The notes beneath the pieces were generated by a model. It ran no database searches. It worked only from the letters and a program-made list of their open reading frames with translations, and was not told the DNA's origin. Source: an uncultured Clostridium sp. (GTDB lineage: Bacteria > Bacillota > Clostridia > TANB77 > CAG-508). From it: DNA of 19,804 bases. Location: the NCBI GenBank assembly GCA_946497905.1, contig CAMMMI010000023.1, forward strand, positions 1-19,804, in the 5' to 3' direction. Positions within the stretch are counted from its first letter, which is position 1. Each line of letters starts with the position of its first letter. Shown here piece by piece: positions 15,444 through 19,804 of this stretch. A program made the translations under genes and the position numbers.

Positions 15444-17171
15444 ATGAATTATTTACAAGAATACAAGAAATGGTGTGAAAGTTCAGAATTTGACCAAGAA
15501 ACAAAAAAAGAATTATTAGAAATCAAAGGAAATGAAGAAGAGATTGAAGACAGATTTTATAAAGAACTAGAATTTGGAACAGCAGGTTTAAGAGGAATAA
15601 TTGGAGCTGGAACAAATAGAATGAACAAATACACAGTAGGAAAGGCAACACAAGGATTAGCAAATTACATTTTGGAACAAAAAACGCAAGAAAAGGGAGT
15701 AGCAATTAGTTATGACTCAAGAAGAATGTCAAAAGAATTTGCATTGCAAACAGCTTTAATTCTTTGTGCAAATGGAATAAAAGCATATTTATTTGAAAAT
15801 TTGAGACCTGTGCCAGAGTTGTCATTCGCAGTAAGAGAGTTAAAATGTACAGCAGGAGTAATGATTACCGCTAGTCATAACCCACCAAAATATAATGGAT
15901 ATAAGGTATATTGGGATGATGGATCACAAATTGTTAGTCCAAGAGATACAGAAATTATAAATAAAGTAAGAAATGTAAAAGATTTTAAAGAAATAAAGGG
16001 AATGTCAAGAGAAGAAGCAATAAATAAAGGATTATTAAAAATTGTAGGAAAAGAAATGGATGAAAAATATATAAAAATATTAAAAGAACATATTTTAAAT
16101 CCAGAAATAATGAAAGAACAAGGAAAAAATTTAAAAATTGTATATACACCTTTACATGGTACAGGAAATACAATAGTTGAGAGTTTATTAAAAGAATTGG
16201 GAATGGAAAATGTATATGTAGTACCAGAACAAAAAGATCCAGATGGAAACTTCCCAACAGTAGATTATCCTAATCCAGAAGATCCAAAAGCTTTTAAATT
16301 AGCACTAGAATTAGCAAAAAAAATAAATGCAGATGTAGTATTAGCAACAGATCCAGATGCAGATAGATTAGGAATTTATGCAAAAGATACAAAAACAGGT
16401 GAATATATGAATTATACTGGGAATATGTCAGCTTTATTAATTGCGGAATATAGAATCTCACAAATGAAAGAAAAAAATATTTTACCATCAAATGGAATGT
16501 TTATAACAACTATAGTTTCTTCAGAACTTGCAAAAGCTATAGCAAAAAATTATGAACTAGAATGTATAGAAGTTTTGACAGGTTTTAAAAATATTGGAGC
16601 AGTGATGAGAAAAGCAGAAGAAAATCAAGATAAGGAATATGTATTTGGTTTTGAAGAAAGTTATGGATGTTTAATTGGAGATTATGCAAGAGATAAAGAT
16701 GGAATAGCAGCAGTAATGGCACTTTGTGAAGCAGCATGTTATTATGCATCAGAAGGAAAAACATTATGGGATGCGATGATAGATATATATGAAAAATATG
16801 GGTATTATAAAGAAGCACAAGTTTCAATTGTAAGAGAGGGTTCTAAAGGAGCACAGGAAATTAAAGATATGATGACAAAGATGAGACAAACTGAAATACA
16901 GAAAATCGGAGATTATAAAGTGTTAGTTTTTAAAGATATCGAAAACAATATGGTTAAAGATATGAAAACAGGAATTACAACAGAAACTGGATTGCCTAAA
17001 TCAAATGTTTTATATTATGAATTAGAAGATAATAATTGGTGTTGTATAAGACCATCAGGTACAGAGCCAAAAATAAAAATGTATATGGGAATAAAAGGAA
17101 ATACAGAGGAAGAAGCAGAAGAAAAATTAGAAAAATTAAAAAATGCAATGCTAAAGATAGTAGAAGAATAA
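15444..17171 (+). CDS. Phosphoglucomutase / phosphomannomutase (alpha-D-phosphohexomutase)
   Basis: A 575-residue phosphohexomutase that converts hexose 6-phosphate and 1-phosphate. The four family loops are present: TASHNPPKYNG (142-152), whose serine carries the catalytic phosphate; DPDADRLGI (302-310), which binds Mg2+; GFEESYGCLIGD (401-412), which reads the sugar; and RPSGTEPKIKMY (about 535-546), which binds phosphate. The N-terminal FGTAGLRGIIGAG is typical of the PgcA-type clostridial enzymes. I chose the ATG at 15444 since GGGAGG lies 7 bp upstream; the upstream in-frame extension (15387) is A/T-rich spacer. With the pyrophosphorylase 350 bp upstream it forms a likely sugar-nucleotide pathway. 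Glucose, mannose or glucosamine specificity cannot be read from sequence alone. Confidence 0.93.
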   Translation: MNYLQEYKKWCESSEFDQETKKELLEIKGNEEEIEDRFYKELEFGTAGLRGIIGAGTNRMNKYTVGKATQGLANYILEQKTQEKGVAISYDSRRMSKEFALQTALILCANGIKAYLFENLRPVPELSFAVRELKCTAGVMITASHNPPKYNGYKVYWDDGSQIVSPRDTEIINKVRNVKDFKEIKGMSREEAINKGLLKIVGKEMDEKYIKILKEHILNPEIMKEQGKNLKIVYTPLHGTGNTIVESLLKELGMENVYVVPEQKDPDGNFPTVDYPNPEDPKAFKLALELAKKINADVVLATDPDADRLGIYAKDTKTGEYMNYTGNMSALLIAEYRISQMKEKNILPSNGMFITTIVSSELAKAIAKNYELECIEVLTGFKNIGAVMRKAEENQDKEYVFGFEESYGCLIGDYARDKDGIAAVMALCEAACYYASEGKTLWDAMIDIYEKYGYYKEAQVSIVREGSKGAQEIKDMMTKMRQTEIQKIGDYKVLVFKDIENNMVKDMKTGITTETGLPKSNVLYYELEDNNWCCIRPSGTEPKIKMYMGIKGNTEEEAEEKLEKLKNAMLKIVEE

Positions 17172-17188
17172 AAAATGCTTCGCACAAC
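17171..17188. repeat. 18-bp repeat, copy 1 (aaaaatgcttcgcacaac)
   Basis: Exactly identical to 19,787-19,804, where the window ends. It follows the phosphohexomutase stop codon directly. It is richer in G/C than the flanks, so chance identity over 18 bp is unlikely. Confidence 0.7.
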
Positions 17189-17236
17189 GGATGCACACAA
17201 TTTTACATACGTAAAATTAGCACAAGAACAAATTAT

Positions 17237-17322
17237 GGAAAGCCTAAGATAAATGCTAAAAGTTGTACAAATGTTAAGGCTTTCCGATTTGTTCAAGTGT
17301 TAAGGCTTTCCAATTTGTTCAA
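17237..17322. repeat. Tandem 26-bp repeats and hairpin in the phosphohexomutase-ttcA gap
   Basis: Two copies of a 24-bp unit (17273-17296 and 17299-17322; core aaggctttccgatttgttc) lie 26 bp apart with one mismatch. The first unit's AGGCTTTCC (17277-17285) can pair with GGAAAGCCT (17237-17245) across a 31-base loop. The ctttccgatttgttc core is shared with 15,227-15,241. Confidence 0.7.
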
Positions 17323-17368
17323 GGTCCGTCCCCTTATCCCTAATTTTAGGGATTAAAGGAACGTCCCC
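17319..17368. repeat. Half copy of the 4.5-kb palindromic element
   Basis: Aligns with the right arm of the large palindrome (4678-4728), with a few changes and a one-base length difference in the middle. Identical blocks include ggattaaaggaacgtcccc at the outer end. Only the outer half is present, and the inverted partner arm is missing. It can still form a small hairpin (ATCCCTAA with TTAGGGAT). It overlaps the 3' end of the ttcA-like gene. Confidence 0.8.
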
Positions 17369-18060
17369 AAATATTTCTTTGGATAGCACCAAATAAATTA
17401 GCTCTAATCATAGGGATATCTTTAGTTAGATTAATAATTAAATTTTTCATATCTTCTCTTTTTGATGTTCCGTCCATAGGGCACACTTTTTTCATTACTT
17501 CTATATTATTTTTTCTGATAAATCTACGAATATCTTTTTCTGGAGTATAAATTAGAGGTCTTATTAAAGTTATTTTTGATCTATCCATATAACTTACTGG
17601 TGCAAAAGTACCAATACTTCCTGTATAAAAAAGGTTTAAAAGGAAAGTTTCTAAAACATCATCTTGATTATGTCCTAAAGAGATCTTGTTACAACCTTCT
17701 CTTATAGCAACAGAATTAATAGCTCCTCTTCGGATGTTAGCACATAGTGAGCAAGGGTTTTTTTCTTTCCTGATATCAAAAACTATTTCTTTTGCGTTAC
17801 TTTTTTCAATAAATAAAGGTATATCTAAGTCATTACATATATTTTCTAGAAATGCAGTATCAAAAAATTCAAATCCGTGGGTCTATGCTTATGGCAATTA
17901 ATTCAAATTTTTTAGGATAAAATCTTTGTAATGCTTTTAATGCATTTAGCATAGTGATGGAGTCTTTTCCACCAGATAAACAAACAGCGATTTTATCATT
18001 TTCTTCTATCATTTTATATTCTTCGATTGCTTTTCTCATATAACTTAATATTCTTTGCAT
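17346..18060 (-). pseudogene. TtcA-like tRNA 2-thiolation protein, interrupted by a frameshift
   Basis: A PP-loop ATPase of the TtcA family, about 237 residues if read through. From the ATG at 18060 (AGGTGAT upstream) the first frame reads MQRILSYMRK, the P-loop CLSGGKDS and FELIAISIDP, then meets TGA near 17,868. One extra base (best placed at 17877) explains this: without it the reading continues GFEFFDTAFLENIC, CSLCANIRRGAI (the CxxC pair), SLGHNQDDVLETFLLNLFYTG and VCPMDGTSKREDMKNL (third cysteine). TtcA uses these cysteines for a [4Fe-4S] cluster to thiolate C32 of tRNA in E. coli; clostridial members may act on other tRNAs. No other defect is seen, so a sequencing or assembly error, a very recent mutation or recoding are all possible. 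The last residues (GRSFNP and stop) come from the palindromic repeat half. Confidence 0.8.
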
Positions 18061-18126
18061 TTTTATCACCTATTTTATTATATCAGAAGATGTCAAGGGG
18101 AGATAATATTTGTTTGATACTAGATA

Positions 18127-18155
18127 TTGATTTTACTGAGTAAATGTATTATAAT
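18127..18155 (+). promoter_or_regulatory. Sigma-A promoter of the tRNA-Arg gene
   Basis: TTGATT (18127-18132), 17 bp, TATAAT (18150-18155), ending 26 bp before the tRNA. No terminator follows the tRNA, so the transcript may continue into tadA. Confidence 0.75.
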
Positions 18156-18181
18156 ATCTTTGTTATTAAAAAACTGTATTT

Positions 18182-18257
<76 letters not shown>

Positions 18258-18327
18258 CAATAGTTAAGTGAATCATTTTCTATCTAGAAAAGATGAAAAG
18301 TAATTTATTAAAAAGAAAGAGAAAAAA

Positions 18328-18798
18328 ATGCAAGAAAAATTTATGGAAGAAGCCTTAAAAGAAGCAAAAAAAGCATATAAAAAGTTAGAAATACCAGTGG
18401 GATGTGTAATTGTAAAAGATGGAGAAATAATAGCAAAAGCTCATAATCTAAAAGAGCTAAAAAAAGATACAACAAAACATGCTGAAATTATAGCAATACA
18501 AAGAGCTAGTAAAAAACTAAAATCTTGGAGATTATTGGATTGTGAAATGTATATTACTTTAGAACCATGTCCAATGTGTGCTGGAGCAATAATTAACTCA
18601 AGGATAAAGAAAATTTATATAGGGACATTAGATGAAAAAACAGGAGCAGCAGGTTCTAAATTAAATCTTTTTGAAGATTATAAATTTAATCATAATGTAG
18701 AAGTGGAGAAAAATGTTTTAAAAAATGATTGTGAAAAAATCTTAAAAGATTTTTTTAAAGAGTTAAGAGATAGTAAGAAGAAAAATCTAAGCAATTAA
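18328..18798 (+). CDS. tadA: tRNA-specific adenosine(34) deaminase
   Basis: A 156-residue cytidine/deoxycytidylate-deaminase-fold enzyme. The zinc and catalytic motifs are complete: HAE (51-53) and PCPMC (80-84). It deaminates A34 to inosine in tRNA-Arg(ACG), enabling reading of the CGN arginine codons. The adjacent tRNA is Arg(CCU), which has no A34 and is not a substrate, so the closeness is positional. The ribosome site is only a weak A/G-rich run (AAAGAAAGAG) before the ATG. Length is normal. Confidence 0.95.
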   Translation: MQEKFMEEALKEAKKAYKKLEIPVGCVIVKDGEIIAKAHNLKELKKDTTKHAEIIAIQRASKKLKSWRLLDCEMYITLEPCPMCAGAIINSRIKKIYIGTLDEKTGAAGSKLNLFEDYKFNHNVEVEKNVLKNDCEKILKDFFKELRDSKKKNLSN

Positions 18799-18808
18799 TG
18801 GGGGAATA

Positions 18809-19561
18809 ATGAAAGAAAAAATTATAAATTTAGTTAATAAGAGATACTTTCATGTATGTATAACAATATTAATAATAGTAGTAATATTATTTGTGGTTGG
18901 CATGTTAATTTTAAGATATAATGTCGAGGGAGAAACTAATATGCCATTTAATTTAACTAAGATAGCTGTAATAAGTTCATCAGAAGGAATAGACAAAGAT
19001 CCTGGGGAAAATAAATGGGCTTTTGATATTTATCAAAATAATGATATATACATATATATTGATAAAAACGAAAATTATAAAGAGACAGAAGCAATAAAAA
19101 ATGTAGTAATAGATAATTTTACTATAGAAGGACAGAATAAAAATAATGTAAATATGTATAAACCAGAATTTGAAGAAGAAAATGTTATATTCAAATATAG
19201 TGAGGCAAATAAAGTTGATAGATTAGAATATATTGGAGAATTAGTGAATGATATAAAAACAATGCAGGTCTCAAACCAAGGAGGGATAATAGCTTTTAGA
19301 TGTTCAAATGATAATTTAGGAGAATATAAATCTAATGAAGATAGTATTAATCACAATGAATTATTAAAAAAAGCAAATATTACAAATGAAAGCTTGCACT
19401 TTAATTTTAAATTTGATTTAAGTATAATATTGGAAAATAGAAAAGAGTTTAAGACAAATATAGAATTAAAATTGCCTGTAGATGATGTTGTAAATAGTGG
19501 AGTTACATCAAAGGAATTTACAGATATGAGTAATTTTGTATTTAAGAGAATAAAAAATTAG
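18809..19561 (+). CDS. Membrane-anchored protein of unknown function, 250 residues
   Basis: A short cytoplasmic start (about residues 1-14), one hydrophobic span (15-36), then an extracytoplasmic domain of about 210 residues. The domain is rich in alternating beta-like strands: LTKIAVISSSEG (49-60), KWAFDIYQNNDIYIYID, NVVIDNFTIEGQ and GGIIAFRCSNDNLGEY. It has one cysteine outside the membrane span and no visible catalytic motif. The ATG follows GGGGGA closely and lies 10 bp after the tadA stop, so the two are probably co-transcribed. I cannot name a family. The general shape (anchor followed by a beta-rich domain with YKPEFEEENVIFKYS) suggests an envelope-associated structural or sensing role; that is inference. 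Confidence 0.8.
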   Translation: MKEKIINLVNKRYFHVCITILIIVVILFVVGMLILRYNVEGETNMPFNLTKIAVISSSEGIDKDPGENKWAFDIYQNNDIYIYIDKNENYKETEAIKNVVIDNFTIEGQNKNNVNMYKPEFEEENVIFKYSEANKVDRLEYIGELVNDIKTMQVSNQGGIIAFRCSNDNLGEYKSNEDSINHNELLKKANITNESLHFNFKFDLSIILENRKEFKTNIELKLPVDDVVNSGVTSKEFTDMSNFVFKRIKN

Positions 19562-19626
19562 TATTAAAAATGTTCTATTTGTAAAATAAAAATGTATAAT
19601 TTTAATAAATAAACATATAATGTTAG

Positions 19627-19668
19627 TGTCAAATTTTGTTTGACAAGTTAAATATTGTATGATAAAAT
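19627..19668 (+). promoter_or_regulatory. Sigma-A promoter with palindrome over the -35, before the terminal RNA
   Basis: TTGACA (19640-19645), 17 bp, TAAAAT (19663-19668). The -35 is one arm of the perfect inverted repeat TGTCAAA-N5-TTTGACA (19627-19645), a candidate operator or an intrinsic fold of the upstream transcript end. Confidence 0.7.
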
Positions 19669-19674
19669 ATATTT

Positions 19675-19756
19675 AACTTAACCCTCCACTACTTTGTAGT
19701 GAGACGGGAGCCTAAATGATTTTGGAGAGTTCAAAAGCAACTCTCCTAGTTTTATA
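19675..19756 (+). ncRNA. Possible short structured RNA or attenuated 5' leader, unrecognised
   Basis: The promoter at 19640-19668 would start a transcript near 19,675. It folds first as CACTAC-TTT-GTAGTG (19687-19701), with an outer CTC/GAG pairing and a bulge agacgg, then as GGAGAGTT (19724-19731) with AACTCTCC (19739-19746), loop caaaagc, followed by tagtttta. The second hairpin looks like a terminator. GGAG at 19707-19710 could instead pair with CTCC at 19743-19746, which would break it. No ORF with a ribosome site fits within it. I do not recognise an SRP RNA, 6S RNA, T-box or a known riboswitch core. Either a free RNA of about 80 bases or a switchable leader for a gene beyond the window is possible. 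Confidence 0.5.
19724..19755 (+). terminator. Terminator-like hairpin of the terminal RNA
   Basis: An 8-bp stem with four G-C pairs, a 7-base loop and the tract tagtttta. The T tract is imperfect and merges with the next hairpin repeat. Confidence 0.65.
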
Positions 19757-19789
19757 CAATAGGAAAGTTACCCTTTCCTATTGTATAAA
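19751..19789. repeat. Hairpin repeat, copy 2 (AGGAAAG/CTTTCCT family)
   Basis: A perfect 17-bp stem (19751-19767 with 19773-19789) and loop ttacc. The core AATAGGAAAG and the loop pattern match copy 1 at 15,196-15,226, while one outer base pair is T-A there and C-G here. Confidence 0.8.
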
Positions 19790-19804
19790 AATGCTTCGCA
19801 CAAC
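19787..19804. repeat. 18-bp repeat, copy 2, cut by the window end
   Basis: Identical to 17,171-17,188. Here it directly follows hairpin copy 2, suggesting that the hairpin and this sequence belong to one composite repeat that continues beyond the window. Confidence 0.7.

Noticed and set aside
17036..17356. Plus-strand 106-codon ORF across the end of the phosphohexomutase and the repeat patch
   Set aside because: It is a shifted frame of the mutase C-terminus running into repeats, very rich in lysine and arginine, with no ribosome site.
19675..19756. Small SRP RNA or a known riboswitch downstream of tadA
   Set aside because: The SRP domain-IV core and the conserved cores of the common riboswitch classes are not visible, so it was left as unassigned.

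Overview
This window is very AT-rich chromosomal DNA from a low-GC, endospore-forming Firmicute, most likely an anaerobic member of the Clostridia. Evidence: several sporulation genes (a GerMN-domain protein, spmA, spmB, spoIIR), an AbrB regulator with a four-cysteine tail, strong Shine-Dalgarno sites before most genes, consensus sigma-A promoters, and a giant 2-hydroxyacyl-CoA dehydratase activase fusion typical of anaerobic clostridia. Most of the window is core housekeeping DNA rather than an accessory island. I found no CRISPR array, prophage, transposase gene or complete defence system.
Layout. 1-4523: terminator, the 1,445-residue activase fusion on the minus strand, and its promoter. 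4524-4730: a near-perfect palindromic repeat with 90-bp arms. 4805-5338: membrane-anchored GerMN protein. 5339-5796: AT-rich gap with a large inverted repeat, tandem repeats and a possible 54-residue minus-strand gene. 5797-8037: yabB-like methyltransferase, rsmI and divergent abrB, the same order as in Bacillus subtilis but without yazA. 8166-9277: spmA-spmB. 9278-9677: a perfect-consensus promoter before a possible 33-residue membrane peptide, then an inverted-repeat-bounded structured segment. 9678-13033 (minus strand): spoIIR, then murA-walJ-rlmH as a likely operon. spoIIR has a sequence fitting a sigma-F promoter; murA has its own promoter and a long leader hairpin.
13248-17171: an unrecognised 158-residue protein, a UDP-sugar pyrophosphorylase and a phosphohexomutase; the last two plausibly make UDP-GlcNAc or UDP-glucose for the envelope and so fit functionally with murA. 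17172-17368: a patchwork of short repeats, including half of the 4.5-kb palindromic element. It abuts a frameshifted ttcA-like gene and supplies that gene's last codons. 18182-18257: tRNA-Arg(CCU). 18328-19561: tadA and a conserved-looking membrane-anchored protein of unknown function. 19640 to the end: a strong promoter before a short structured RNA or leader with a terminator, followed by a hairpin repeat cut by the window edge.
The genes join three themes: translation (rsmI, TrmN6-like, rlmH, TtcA-like, tadA, tRNA-Arg), sporulation (GerMN, spmAB, spoIIR, abrB) and cell-envelope precursors (murA, phosphomutase, UDP-sugar pyrophosphorylase). The least explained items are the short RNA near the right end, the dispersed hairpin/palindrome repeats with paired base changes, the 33-residue peptide locus and the two unrecognised proteins.
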